In this document: positions 8,302 to 16,006 of the stretch, one piece after another
Layout of the letters: each line of letters starts with the position of its first letter
Numbering within the stretch: position 1 is the stretch's first letter
Assembly (NCBI RefSeq): GCF_900142195.1
Contig: NZ_FRAB01000019.1
Coordinates: forward strand, 1 to 64,000
Reading direction: 5' to 3'
DNA from: Paraburkholderia terricola
Lineage (GTDB): Bacteria > Pseudomonadota > Gammaproteobacteria > Burkholderiales > Burkholderiaceae
Length of the DNA: 64,000 nucleotides
The notes under the pieces: generated by a model
What the model was told of the DNA's origin: nothing
The model's input: only the letters and a program-made list of their open reading frames with translations
The model's database searches: none
Made by a program: the position numbers and the translations under genes

Positions 8302-8949
8302 TCAATAGGCGACTGTCGCGATCTGACGCACGAAGCGGCCCTGCTCCAGTTCGTCGACGAAGGCGATTGCGTAGTCTTCCGCCGAAATGCGGCTATTGCC
8401 TTCGGCGTCGGCCAGCAGCGCGCCCGTGCCGGTGCGGAATTGCCCGGTGCGCTCGCCCGGCGCGATCAGCGCGGCCGGCGCAAAGAAAGTCCAGTCGAGA
8501 TCGGCGACGCCACGGTAGTAGTCAAATGCGTCGCGGTGCGCGAGCGCGACCGGCTTGTAAGCGACAGGGAAACCCTCGGTATCCACCAGTTGCTTGCCCG
8601 GCGCGACTTCGAGCGAACCCGCGCCGCCCACCACCACGAGGCGCTTCACGCCCGCCGCGCGCACGCCTTCGACCAGCGCGCGAGTCGCCGTGGCGAGCGC
8701 CGCCTCGTCACCTTGCGGCGGCGCGTAGGCGCTGGCGACGACGTCGTGCCCGCGCACCGCCGCACCGACACTCGCGGCGTCGAGCAGATCGGCTTGCGCC
8801 GCCTTCAGGTTCGCCACGTCGGCCGGCACCCGCGCCGGGTTGCGCGCCAGCGCCGTCACCTCGTGCCCGCGACGGGCCGCTTCCGCGGCGATCCGCGAAC
8901 CGATCGTGCCGGTGGTGCCAAACAACGCGATCTTCAACTGTTTGCTCAT
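8302..8949 (-). CDS. NAD(P)-binding NmrA/SDR-like protein
   Basis: A 215-residue single-domain Rossmann protein. The dinucleotide motif GTTGTIG is at residues 11-17, followed by HEVTALARNP, the pattern of atypical SDR/NmrA-like proteins similar to YwnB and other redox-responsive reductases. No YxxxK catalytic pair of classical SDRs is evident, so it may bind nucleotide as a sensor or use an unusual chemistry. Its promoter region holds the same 21-bp palindrome as the upstream Rrf2 regulator, arguing for direct Rrf2 control. Confidence 0.88.
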   Translation of the reverse strand: MSKQLKIALFGTTGTIGSRIAAEAARRGHEVTALARNPARVPADVANLKAAQADLLDAASVGAAVRGHDVVASAYAPPQGDEAALATATRALVEGVRAAGVKRLVVVGGAGSLEVAPGKQLVDTEGFPVAYKPVALAHRDAFDYYRGVADLDWTFFAPAALIAPGERTGQFRTGTGALLADAEGNSRISAEDYAIAFVDELEQGRFVRQIATVAY

Positions 8950-8974
8950 TTCGATGCTCCTTCGATTAGCTTAT

Positions 8975-8995
8975 ATGTAACTATATTGATTACAT
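8975..8995. promoter_or_regulatory. Rrf2 operator upstream of the NAD(P)-binding gene
   Basis: A 21-bp palindrome, ATGTAA-N9-TTACAT, nested in a perfect 10-bp inverted repeat (8971-8980 with 8990-8999). It lies about 25 bases upstream of the start codon and shares both half-sites and exact spacing with the site at 9571-9591 in front of the Rrf2 gene. Confidence 0.75.
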
Positions 8996-9089
8996 ATAAG
9001 ACGGAAAAAAGAGGGGTGGGTACCCCTTGATTATCAGGCGCGCGCGCTGACTGACAAACACGCGCATTCCCGGACTGCTTGCTCACGCC

Positions 9090-9545
9090 TTATCGATGCG
9101 AACGCCGCTTGCGCTCCCTGACCCGCTCCGCGCGCACGACATCCGCCGTGGCATCGGCCAGCGTGCGGGCGCCGAGCGATGCTTCCATGGCCTGCTGCGC
9201 TTCGTCGATGATGCCGCTCAGCACGCCTTGGATATTACGGCCGACCATGCACGCGGGATTCGGCTCTTCCCGATGCAGCCCGAATAAACGTGGATCTTCC
9301 ACCGCACGGTATATCTCGAGCAGGCTGATATTCCCGGGCGCCCGGGCGAGCAGCGCGCCGCCGCCCGCGCCAAGCTGGGAGGTGGTGAGGCCCGCCTCCG
9401 CCAGCATGCTCAGCAAACGCCGGATCAGTGCGGGATTGGTGTTCACGCTGCCCGCAATTATCTCCGACGAAAGCGGCACGCCCTGCTGCAACGACAGCAG
9501 CGCAAGCACGTGCACCGCAAATGCGAACCGGCTACTCGTATTCAC
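9090..9545 (-). CDS. Rrf2 family transcriptional regulator
   Basis: A 151-residue Rrf2/BadM-type regulator: winged helix with FAFAVHVLALLSLQQG and the recognition helix NPALIRRLLSMLAEAGL, then the beta-wing GAGGGALLARAPGNISLLEI. Only one cysteine (PACMVG) is present, so the three-Cys iron-sulfur set of IscR/NsrR is absent; the YwnA/SaiR-like thiol-sensing subgroup is a better fit. I chose GTG 9545 because AGGGG precedes it; the longer TTG frame at 9569 would start inside the operator. It probably represses itself and the reductase-like gene downstream. Confidence 0.88.
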   Translation of the reverse strand: MNTSSRFAFAVHVLALLSLQQGVPLSSEIIAGSVNTNPALIRRLLSMLAEAGLTTSQLGAGGGALLARAPGNISLLEIYRAVEDPRLFGLHREEPNPACMVGRNIQGVLSGIIDEAQQAMEASLGARTLADATADVVRAERVRERKRRSHR

Positions 9546-9570
9546 AACACCCCTGCCCGGCGACCACAAT

Positions 9571-9591
9571 ATGTAATTATAGTAATTACAT
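9571..9591. promoter_or_regulatory. Rrf2 operator upstream of the Rrf2 gene
   Basis: ATGTAATTA-TAG-TAATTACAT is a perfect 9-bp inverted repeat around three bases, 26 bases upstream of the preferred GTG start. It matches the 8975-8995 site in half-sites and length, as expected for an autoregulated repressor. Confidence 0.78.
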
Positions 9592-9648
9592 TTGACCGGG
9601 CCGTCAAACGTTCGCGCGCGCCGGGGGTCGAACGGACGGTCACGACGG

Positions 9649-10125
9649 TCACTTGTCCATCTGCTTTTGCGCGTCGCCGGAATCGCCCGCAGCGGACGAA
9701 GACGCCGCAGCGTTCGTCGATGAAGCGGTGCTCTGCGCGGACCACTGCTGCAGCTTGCGGCCCGCGGTCTCCAGGCTCTGCCCGGTCAGCGCGGCGGCCT
9801 TGCCGAGTTGCGCATTGGCCGCGCTCGCGGCGCCTTGCAGATTGGCCTGCGCGCCCGAAGCAAGCGCCTTGGGGTCGATAGTGACCGACGGCGCGGAGGC
9901 CGAATCGAGATTCTGCTGCGCGGCGGATTTGGTCGCGTCGACCTGCTGGCCGATGTAGCTAGCCGCCTGATCGAGCTTCTGACCGGCCGCTTGCGCGGCG
10001 TCGTTGAGTTTGCCGGCGACCTGCCCGGCGGACGCATCGTTTTTCTGGCAGGCCGTGAGGCCGCCGAACACGGCGAGAACCAGAACGACACGGTGCAACA
10101 AAGGCGAACGGATGGATGAAATCAT
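9649..10125 (-). CDS. Ala/Gln-rich putative lipoprotein
   Basis: A 158-residue protein with a lipoprotein signal: basic start, hydrophobic core VVLVLAVFGG and lipobox LTAC with the cysteine at residue 26. The mature part is low in complexity, rich in Ala, Gln, Ser and Asp, and predicted helical (AGKLNDAAQAAGQKLDQAA), resembling small stress-related envelope lipoproteins, but no defined family is recognised. ATG 10125 is preferred to the longer open frame because it begins directly with the signal peptide. Divergent from the DJ-1/PfpI gene. Confidence 0.75.
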   Translation of the reverse strand: MISSIRSPLLHRVVLVLAVFGGLTACQKNDASAGQVAGKLNDAAQAAGQKLDQAASYIGQQVDATKSAAQQNLDSASAPSVTIDPKALASGAQANLQGAASAANAQLGKAAALTGQSLETAGRKLQQWSAQSTASSTNAAASSSAAGDSGDAQKQMDK

Positions 10126-10388
10126 GTTTGAGTGTGAGCCGCGCCAAGCGGCTTCCGCATGCGAAAACGCGCCAATGATACGCCGTCGCGTGGCGCTTTC
10201 GCCCAGCATCGGCCGATCGTCCGGATCGCGCCGCGAACGCGGGCGCATCTGCTGGCATTCCGCACCGTTCGAACCCGCTCATCGCGTGCGGCGTCGCGGT
10301 TCTGTCAAACGCGTTGGGGTAGACTGGCTTCGCTTGAATGAGCGTGACGAGCGCTTGGTGTGTTCCGTTGATCAACTGGAGGCATACG

Positions 10389-10970
10389 ATGGCAGCAAAG
10401 AAGATTCTGTTCCTGACCGGCGACTTCGCCGAGGATTATGAAACGATGGTGCCGTTCCAGGCACTGCAGGCAGTCGGCCACGTGGTCGACGCGGTCTGCC
10501 CGAACAAGAAGGCGGGCGACCGGATCAAGACGGCGATCCATGATTTCGAGGGCGACCAGACTTATACGGAGAAGCCTGGTCATCAGTTCACGCTCAACGC
10601 GACCTTCGACGATGCCGATCCCCGCCAGTACGACGCGCTGGCAATCGCGGGCGGCCGGGCGCCGGAATATCTGCGGCTCGATCCCAAGGTAATCGAAATC
10701 GTGCGGCAGTTCGCCGAAGCGGGCAAACCGATCGCCGCGATCTGCCACGCCGCGCAACTGCTGGCCGCCGCCGACGTGATCCGCGGCAAACGAATTTCCG
10801 CCTACCCGGCGTGCGCGCCCGAAGTGAAACTGGCGGGCGGCGACTATGCCGACATTCCCGTCGACGCGGCGATCACCGACGCCAACTTCGTCACCGCGCC
10901 CGCATGGCCCGCGCATCCCGAGTGGCTGCGCCAGTTCCTCGTGCTGCTCGGCACCCGGATCGAACTCTGA
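10389..10970 (+). CDS. DJ-1/PfpI family protein
   Basis: A 193-residue protein of the PfpI/DJ-1 superfamily. The nucleophile elbow AICHAAQLLAAA carries the reactive cysteine at about residue 119, and AIAGGRAPEYLR supplies the conserved glycine-rich loop. Members include glyoxalase III/deglycase-like enzymes, chaperones and proteases; subfamily function cannot be decided here. ATG 10389 has TGGAGG seven bases upstream. A probable terminator follows 25 bases after the stop. Confidence 0.88.
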   Translation: MAAKKILFLTGDFAEDYETMVPFQALQAVGHVVDAVCPNKKAGDRIKTAIHDFEGDQTYTEKPGHQFTLNATFDDADPRQYDALAIAGGRAPEYLRLDPKVIEIVRQFAEAGKPIAAICHAAQLLAAADVIRGKRISAYPACAPEVKLAGGDYADIPVDAAITDANFVTAPAWPAHPEWLRQFLVLLGTRIEL

Positions 10971-10995
10971 TCGAAGTCCAGTCGAAGTCCGATCG

Positions 10996-11018
10996 AGCCG
11001 GATGCCCCCCATCCGGCT
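10996..11018 (+). terminator. Probable terminator of the DJ-1/PfpI gene
   Basis: AGCCGGATG, five C residues, then CATCCGGCT form a perfect 9-bp stem, followed by TTGAT. The short T tract makes it a weak intrinsic terminator. Confidence 0.5.
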
Positions 11019-11172
11019 TTGATCCGGCCATATTCCGGCTCCGGGCCAAGGCGAGCGCCATGCCCTCATGGCCTTGCGCATTCACCTAAACCGCGCACAT
11101 TTTGAGAGTAATCCGATAGTTCGCAGCGAAACGGCTTTCTATAGTCAACGGTTGACTTTGGAGTGCCTTTCG

Positions 11173-11499
11173 ATGGAACTGACTGACTGGATCGTCGTGC
11201 TCGTCGTCACGTTGATGGCGATCGCTTTTTTCTGCGGGCGCACGCCCGCCAACTGGTCGCGTGAAAACCGCGCGCGGCGTCTGGCCGGCGCGCGCATGCT
11301 GGTGCTAGCCGCATGCTCGCTGTGGGCGGCGCTGCTGCTCGCCGCACGTGGCCTGTTCGCGCTGGACGGCGTGCTCGGCTTGCATCCCGCGCCGCTCGAG
11401 GCATTGACCGGCGTCATGATCCTGATCGTCTGCGCCTGCTACTGGTTGATTCGCGGCAGCAAGCTGCTCAAACCGCGGCGGCTCTTTAACGCCTGCTGA
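11173..11499 (+). CDS. Small hypothetical membrane protein
   Basis: A 108-residue protein with three hydrophobic segments (about residues 5-20, 40-60 and 78-95) and a basic cytoplasmic end (RGSKLLKPRRLFNAC). The ATG at 11173 has TGGAG about ten bases upstream and begins right before the first membrane helix. It abuts the end of the convergent sensor kinase gene with no gap. I recognise no family; a conserved Burkholderiales membrane protein of unknown role is the best description. Confidence 0.65.
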   Translation: MELTDWIVVLVVTLMAIAFFCGRTPANWSRENRARRLAGARMLVLAACSLWAALLLAARGLFALDGVLGLHPAPLEALTGVMILIVCACYWLIRGSKLLKPRRLFNAC

Positions 11500-13257
11500 T
11501 CACCGGACACCGACGCCGGGTTCGGCATTGGGGGCATTCAGCGCCGCGCCGCCACCAGAACCTTGGCTGTCACGCTCATCCGAGCCCATGCGCGCCTCGC
11601 GCACATCACGCATCGCATCAACGCCGCCCGCCTCCAGCGGAACCCGCGGATCGGCAACCGCCTGCGCATTGCGCGGCCGGGCTTCGGGTAGCGACACATA
11701 GAACGTCGTGCCCTCCCCCTCTTTCGACTCCACCCAGACACGCCCGCCGTGCCGCTCCACCACGCGCCGCACGAGCGCGAGGCCGATGCCCTCGCCCGCC
11801 ACCACATTGCCGTGCAGCCGCTGAAACGCATTGAATAGCCGGGGCAATGCGACCACCGGAATCCCCAGCCCGTTATCCCGCACGTAAAAGATCCGCAGCG
11901 AATGCACGCCGAGCGGCGGCGGCGTGGTCCCGATTTCGATCCTGCCCTCGCGGGCGGGATCCAGATAATTGACCGCATTGCCGATCAGATTCGCGAACAC
12001 CTGCTCGAGCGCGGTGGCGTCGCCCCACACCGCCGGCAACTCGTCGACGCTGATCTGCGCGCCGCGCGCCCGGATCGAGCCTTGCATCGCATCGATCACG
12101 CGCCGCACGATATCGTGCACCTCGACCTTCTGCTGGCGGTACTCAACGCGGCCGACACGCGACAGCCGCAACAGCGCGTCGATGATATGCGATGCCCGCA
12201 GCACGGCCGTTTGCAGATAATGCAACGCCTCGCCGATGTCCTCGTCGACCACCCGTTCGATGCGCTCGCGCGTCCCGGCGCCAAGCGACGACTCGCGCAC
12301 CGCGACGCGCAATTCGTCGCACGCGCGGATCAATTCCTTCGAAAAGCCCTGCAGATTCACGAGCGGCGCACGCAGATCGTGCGACACGCTGTAAATGAAC
12401 ATCTCGTTCTCCTGGGTCTGCTGCCGCAGGCTCTCGTTGATGCGCGCCAGTTCGGCGGCGCGGCGCGCGAGGTCGGCGTGGAAACGCGCCTGGATGCGCT
12501 CCGCCTCGAGCAGGCGCCGGCTGGTTTCATGCAAGGTCAGGTCGAGCCGGGCGATTTCATCGCTGCCTGCTGCGATCGGCGCCAGCGGCTCGTTGCCCGC
12601 GAGGCGCCCGGCGTTGTCGGAGAGAACGGCGAGCCGGCCGCGCACGCCGCGCGTGAACAGCCAGACGGCCAGCGCGACGAACAGCAGCGAGCCGAACACG
12701 GCGGCGCCCACCAGCATCTGCTGCCGTTCGCGCGCGGCATCGGCGGCGTTCAGGCGCTGCATGTCGAGGCGCCGTTCCTCGCTCTGGAATGCCACCACCT
12801 GCTGACGGAAGCGATCGAGCACATCGGATTGAGCGAGGTCGCGAAAGCGCTCCAGCACGTCGGGCCGCCGCCGCGAATGCAGCATGTCCTGCATGCGGTC
12901 GGACCACTGGCGATAGGCTTGCACCGATTGACGCAACTGAACCACGCGCGCGACTTGCCGGGGATTGTCCGCGACCAGTTCGGCAAGCTGGTCGATGCGG
13001 CGGTCGACGTCCATCCACAGTGCAAGCGGCGTCGCGAAACGGCTGTCGTTTTCCAGCACCGCACCGCGCAGCGCGACGGATTCGCCGAGCACCGGCTCGA
13101 GAATCGCGGTGGTCTGCCGCAGCACTTCCTGGCTATGGAGAGCCCAGCGCTCCGCTTGCGCCGAATCGGATTGCGCCTTGACCAGTCCGGACAGCAGCGC
13201 CAGTTCGAAAAGCGCCGGAATCGCGATCAGCAGCAGGCCTTTGGTGGTGAGTCTCAT
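11500..13257 (-). CDS. Membrane sensor histidine kinase
   Basis: A 585-residue kinase: N-terminal membrane helix, a helical periplasmic sensor of CHASE3-like character (about 28-180), a second helix (LLFVALAVWLF, about 190-205), HAMP, a coiled coil (LARRAAELARINESLRQQTQ), HisKA with the phosphoacceptor in SVSHDLRAPL near residue 291, and HATPase_c with VWGDATALEQVFANLIGNA and GEGIGLALVRRV. The C-terminal 60 residues are variable. No response regulator lies beside it, so it is an orphan whose partner is elsewhere. The stop abuts the convergent small membrane gene. Confidence 0.92.
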   Translation of the reverse strand: MRLTTKGLLLIAIPALFELALLSGLVKAQSDSAQAERWALHSQEVLRQTTAILEPVLGESVALRGAVLENDSRFATPLALWMDVDRRIDQLAELVADNPRQVARVVQLRQSVQAYRQWSDRMQDMLHSRRRPDVLERFRDLAQSDVLDRFRQQVVAFQSEERRLDMQRLNAADAARERQQMLVGAAVFGSLLFVALAVWLFTRGVRGRLAVLSDNAGRLAGNEPLAPIAAGSDEIARLDLTLHETSRRLLEAERIQARFHADLARRAAELARINESLRQQTQENEMFIYSVSHDLRAPLVNLQGFSKELIRACDELRVAVRESSLGAGTRERIERVVDEDIGEALHYLQTAVLRASHIIDALLRLSRVGRVEYRQQKVEVHDIVRRVIDAMQGSIRARGAQISVDELPAVWGDATALEQVFANLIGNAVNYLDPAREGRIEIGTTPPPLGVHSLRIFYVRDNGLGIPVVALPRLFNAFQRLHGNVVAGEGIGLALVRRVVERHGGRVWVESKEGEGTTFYVSLPEARPRNAQAVADPRVPLEAGGVDAMRDVREARMGSDERDSQGSGGGAALNAPNAEPGVGVR

Positions 13258-13485
13258 GCGTGCGCATCGGAAGTCGGGGGCCGGCAGATCATGCGCGGGG
13301 AGCGCACATTATGTCGACGTTTCCAGCGGAAAATAAAGGGGCGCGCCATTTATTGGGCGCAATCGGCCATGGCAACCTGCGCGCACATGTGTTGCGCATC
13401 GGGCGGCGGGTATTCGGCAGGCGAGCACTCGAAAATATCGGATGACGCACAATTTCGGAACATGACGCCCAAAATAGAACATGAA

Positions 13486-13501
13486 TGCACCTGTATTGTG
13501 C
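13486..13501. promoter_or_regulatory. NtrC-type enhancer site
   Basis: TGCACCTGTATTGTGC has the GCAC-N7-GTGC architecture of NtrC (NRI) sites such as those of glnA. It lies about 125 bases upstream of the sigma-54 promoter of amt, a normal enhancer distance. Confidence 0.62.
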
Positions 13502-13609
13502 TTAAAGTCGCACAAATCAAAGCCGTTCGTTCCGAGGTCCCGAAGTCGCGCAAGCGCTAGCCACCAATTCCGGTGCGCACCGCACCGAATAGACGCTTCA
13601 CGCACAACA

Positions 13610-13625
13610 TTGGCCCATTTCTTGC
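13610..13625 (+). promoter_or_regulatory. Sigma-54 promoter of amt
   Basis: TTGGCCCATTTCTTGC carries the -24 GG and -12 GC dinucleotides with exactly ten bases between them and fits YTGGCACG-N4-TTGC apart from three consensus positions. The predicted start of transcription is some 25 bases before the amt ATG. Confidence 0.68.
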
Positions 13626-13664
13626 GTTCGTTGCCCGCTTTTTTGGCATACGCAGGAAACACCG

Positions 13665-14867
13665 ATGGAAAGTCTTAAAACCGGCACCGACACCCTCTTT
13701 CTCTTATTGGGTGCGGCAATGGTGCTGGCCATGCATGCCGGGTTCGCGTTTCTGGAACTCGGTACCGTGCGCAAGAAAAATCAGGTCAACGCGCTGGTCA
13801 AGATTCTGGTGGATTTCTCCGTCTCGACAATCGCCTATTTCTTCATCGGCTACACGATCGCATACGGCACGCAGTTCTTCGGCAACGCTCAAACGCTGGC
13901 CGCGCATAACGGCTACGAGCTGGTGCGCTTCTTCTTCCTGCTGACCTTTGCCGCGGCGATTCCGGCGATCGTGTCGGGCGGCATCGCGGAGCGTTCCAAA
14001 TTCAATCCGCAACTCTTCGCCACCTTCGTGCTGGTCGGCTTCATCTACCCGCTCTTCGAAGGGATCGTCTGGAACAACCGCTTCGGCATTCAGAACTGGC
14101 TGACCGGCGTGTTCGGCGTGCCGTTCCACGACTTCGCCGGCTCGGTGGTCGTCCACGCGTTCGGCGGCTGGGTCGCGCTGCCGGCCGTGCTGCTGCTGGG
14201 CGCGCGTCATGGCCGCTACCATCGCGACGGCGGCATTGCCGCGCATCCGCCGTCGAATATTCCGTTTCTCGCGCTGGGCGCCTGGGTGCTGGCGGTGGGC
14301 TGGTTCGGCTTCAACGTGATGAGCGCGCAGACCATCGACAAAATCAGCGGCCTCGTCGCCGTCAATTCGCTGATGGCGATGGTCGGCGGCACGCTGACGG
14401 CCTGGCTCGCGGGCCGCAACGATCCCGGCTTCACGTACAACGGCCCGCTCGCCGGGCTGGTCGCCGTGTGCGCCGGCTCCGATCTGATGCATCCGCTCGG
14501 CGCGCTGCTGACGGGCGGCATCGCGGGCGTGCTGTTCGTCTTTATGTTCACCTGTGTGCAGAATCGCTGGCGCATCGACGATGTGCTCGGCGTCTGGCCG
14601 TTGCACGGCTTGTGCGGCGCGTGGGGCGGCATTGCGGCGGGCATCTTCGGCTTGCCTGCGCTGGGCGGCATCGGCGGGGTGTCGTTCGGGGCGCAACTGG
14701 TGGGGACGTTGGGCGGCATCGCGGTGGCGGCGCTCGGCGGCACGCTCGTGTACGGCGCGATTCGCCTGACGGTGGGCCTGCGGCTCGACCAGGAGGACGA
14801 ATACAACGGCGCGGACCTGTCGATCCACAGAATTTCGGCGACGCCGGAGCGCGAGAGCGTCGGCTGA
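13665..14867 (+). CDS. amt: Ammonium transporter Amt
   Basis: A 400-residue polytopic transporter of the Amt/Rh family. It opens with the AmtB-type segment (TLFLLLGAAMVLAMHAGFAF) and has the twin pore histidines in DFAGSVVVHAFGGWVALPAV and WPLHGLCGAWGGIAAG. There is no obvious signal peptide, and the C-terminal tail is short. No glnK gene accompanies it, so it is a stand-alone paralogue. Nitrogen control through NtrC and sigma-54 is supported by the upstream sites. It imports ammonium (or NH3) when nitrogen is scarce. Confidence 0.93.
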   Translation: MESLKTGTDTLFLLLGAAMVLAMHAGFAFLELGTVRKKNQVNALVKILVDFSVSTIAYFFIGYTIAYGTQFFGNAQTLAAHNGYELVRFFFLLTFAAAIPAIVSGGIAERSKFNPQLFATFVLVGFIYPLFEGIVWNNRFGIQNWLTGVFGVPFHDFAGSVVVHAFGGWVALPAVLLLGARHGRYHRDGGIAAHPPSNIPFLALGAWVLAVGWFGFNVMSAQTIDKISGLVAVNSLMAMVGGTLTAWLAGRNDPGFTYNGPLAGLVAVCAGSDLMHPLGALLTGGIAGVLFVFMFTCVQNRWRIDDVLGVWPLHGLCGAWGGIAAGIFGLPALGGIGGVSFGAQLVGTLGGIAVAALGGTLVYGAIRLTVGLRLDQEDEYNGADLSIHRISATPERESVG

Positions 14868-14950
14868 CGCGTTCGCCGCGCGGCAGCCTTCGACGGTTCA
14901 GTGGCGAGCAAGGCCCGAGGATGCGCCGGCGCTTGCCGCGCGAGCCGCTC

Positions 14951-15298
14951 CTAGCGGGACGATGAATCCACCGCGTCCGCGTTGCCGCCGACGATGCCGA
15001 ATTCGATCGGACAACGCGTATAAAACACCGGCACGCTGCCTTGCCGCACGGCGGCGAGCAGCGTTTCGGCTTCCCCTTCGGTGACGGCGAAAATCACCTG
15101 CACCGGCTGATCCGCCAATTCGAAGAAACGCGCCGCGTGACGCGCGCCGGCGTGACCAATGCCTTCGGCGGCCGCCACGACGGTCGCGCCGCGAATGCCG
15201 GCCTGTTTGGCAACCGACAATAGCCATTCCACGACCGGCTCATGATCATGACGCCGGTTCTGCTCGGTATAAAACGTCAGCTGGTAGCCTTTCTTCAT
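14951..15298 (-). CDS. DUF190 family protein
   Basis: A 115-residue cytoplasmic protein that reads as DUF190: MKKGYQLTFYTEQNRRHDHEP, a GATVVAAAEGIGHAGARHAA core and LADQPVQVIFAVTEGEAE. The fold is P-II-like (ferredoxin-type). DUF190 genes commonly sit beside crcB, and this one is divergent from it, so a regulatory or accessory role in fluoride export is the usual inference. The start at 15298 is the conserved MKKGY; upstream codons of the open frame are unlikely. Confidence 0.85.
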   Translation of the reverse strand: MKKGYQLTFYTEQNRRHDHEPVVEWLLSVAKQAGIRGATVVAAAEGIGHAGARHAARFFELADQPVQVIFAVTEGEAETLLAAVRQGSVPVFYTRCPIEFGIVGGNADAVDSSSR

Positions 15299-15474
15299 AT
15301 CGGCCGTCCTTGTTGAAGCCTGGCGGGCCCGCACTCGACGTCGGCAGGCGCTGACTTCATTCTAGGTCACGCCCACGTGATGCCCGCAACGCTATCCAAC
15401 GACCCGCGCGACTACCCCGCGCCGCCGCCCCGACCTGTCCCCACATGCGCTAGCCAGTGTTAGACTTGCGCGCT

Positions 15475-15522
15475 GGAAATGGCATTCTCCCTTAACCGCC
15501 GTGGCGGCTGATGATGCCTGCT
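15475..15522 (+). promoter_or_regulatory. Fluoride riboswitch (crcB motif)
   Basis: The segment matches the crcB motif step by step: GGAAATGGCATTCTCC, then TTAACCGCC, a hairpin GCCGTGGCGGC, and CTGATGATGCCTGC. The ATGGCAT/ATGCC pairing that closes the aptamer is present. About 85 bases separate it from the crcB start, room for an expression platform. It turns crcB on when cellular fluoride rises. Confidence 0.9.
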
Positions 15523-15605
15523 TCGCCCGGGTGACCGCGGACGCGGCAGCGCGTCTCCCGCTCAGCCCGGTTTGTCGACCTTCCGGTTTTGCCAGGCCTC
15601 TTCCC

Positions 15606-15986
15606 ATGTATTGGTCCATTCTCGCGGTCGCCGTCGGCGGCGCGCTCGGCTCGCTGTTCCGCTGGTTTCTCGGCATCCGCCTGAACGGCTTGTTCGTCAG
15701 CTTGCCGCTCGGCACGTTCGCCGCCAATGTGATCGCCGGCTACATCATCGGCGTGGCGGTCGCGGGCTTCGCGCGGGCGCCGCACATCGCGCCGGAATGG
15801 CGGCTCTTCGTCATCACCGGGATGATGGGCGGACTCTCGACCTTCTCCACTTTTTCAGCCGAAGTCGTGCAGCGCCTGCAGGATGGCCGGCTCGGCTGGG
15901 CCGCGGGCGAGATCGTGATTCACGTGGGCGCGTCGCTCGTCATGACCGTGCTTGGTATCGCCACGGTCTCGTTGCTGTCGCGCTGA
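15606..15986 (+). CDS. crcB: Fluoride channel CrcB/Fluc
   Basis: A 126-residue protein with four membrane helices. The family motifs are present: GGALGSLFRWFLG in helix 1, NVIAGYIIG (conserved Asn) in helix 2, and GGLSTFSTFSAEVV, the phenylalanine track of the pore, in helix 3. It functions as a dual-topology homodimer that exports fluoride. The start ATG 15606 begins immediately at helix 1 and agrees with the usual length. A fluoride riboswitch lies in its leader; the accessory DUF190 gene is divergent. Confidence 0.95.
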   Translation: MYWSILAVAVGGALGSLFRWFLGIRLNGLFVSLPLGTFAANVIAGYIIGVAVAGFARAPHIAPEWRLFVITGMMGGLSTFSTFSAEVVQRLQDGRLGWAAGEIVIHVGASLVMTVLGIATVSLLSR

Positions 15987-16006
15987 GAACGCCGCGGCGT
16001 GCCCCG

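Larger units (their letters stand above)
13258..13664. other. 407-base regulatory gap between kinase and amt
   Basis: This divergent intergenic stretch holds the kinase promoter region on one side and the nitrogen-control elements of amt on the other (NtrC-type site 13486-13501, sigma-54 promoter 13610-13625). The palindrome GGTGCGCACC at 13572-13581 may be a further activator half-site. I see no supported gene in it. Confidence 0.5.

Noticed and set aside
13350..13662. Small open frames in the amt leader region
   Set aside because: They overlap the NtrC and sigma-54 elements, have no ribosome sites and resemble nothing.
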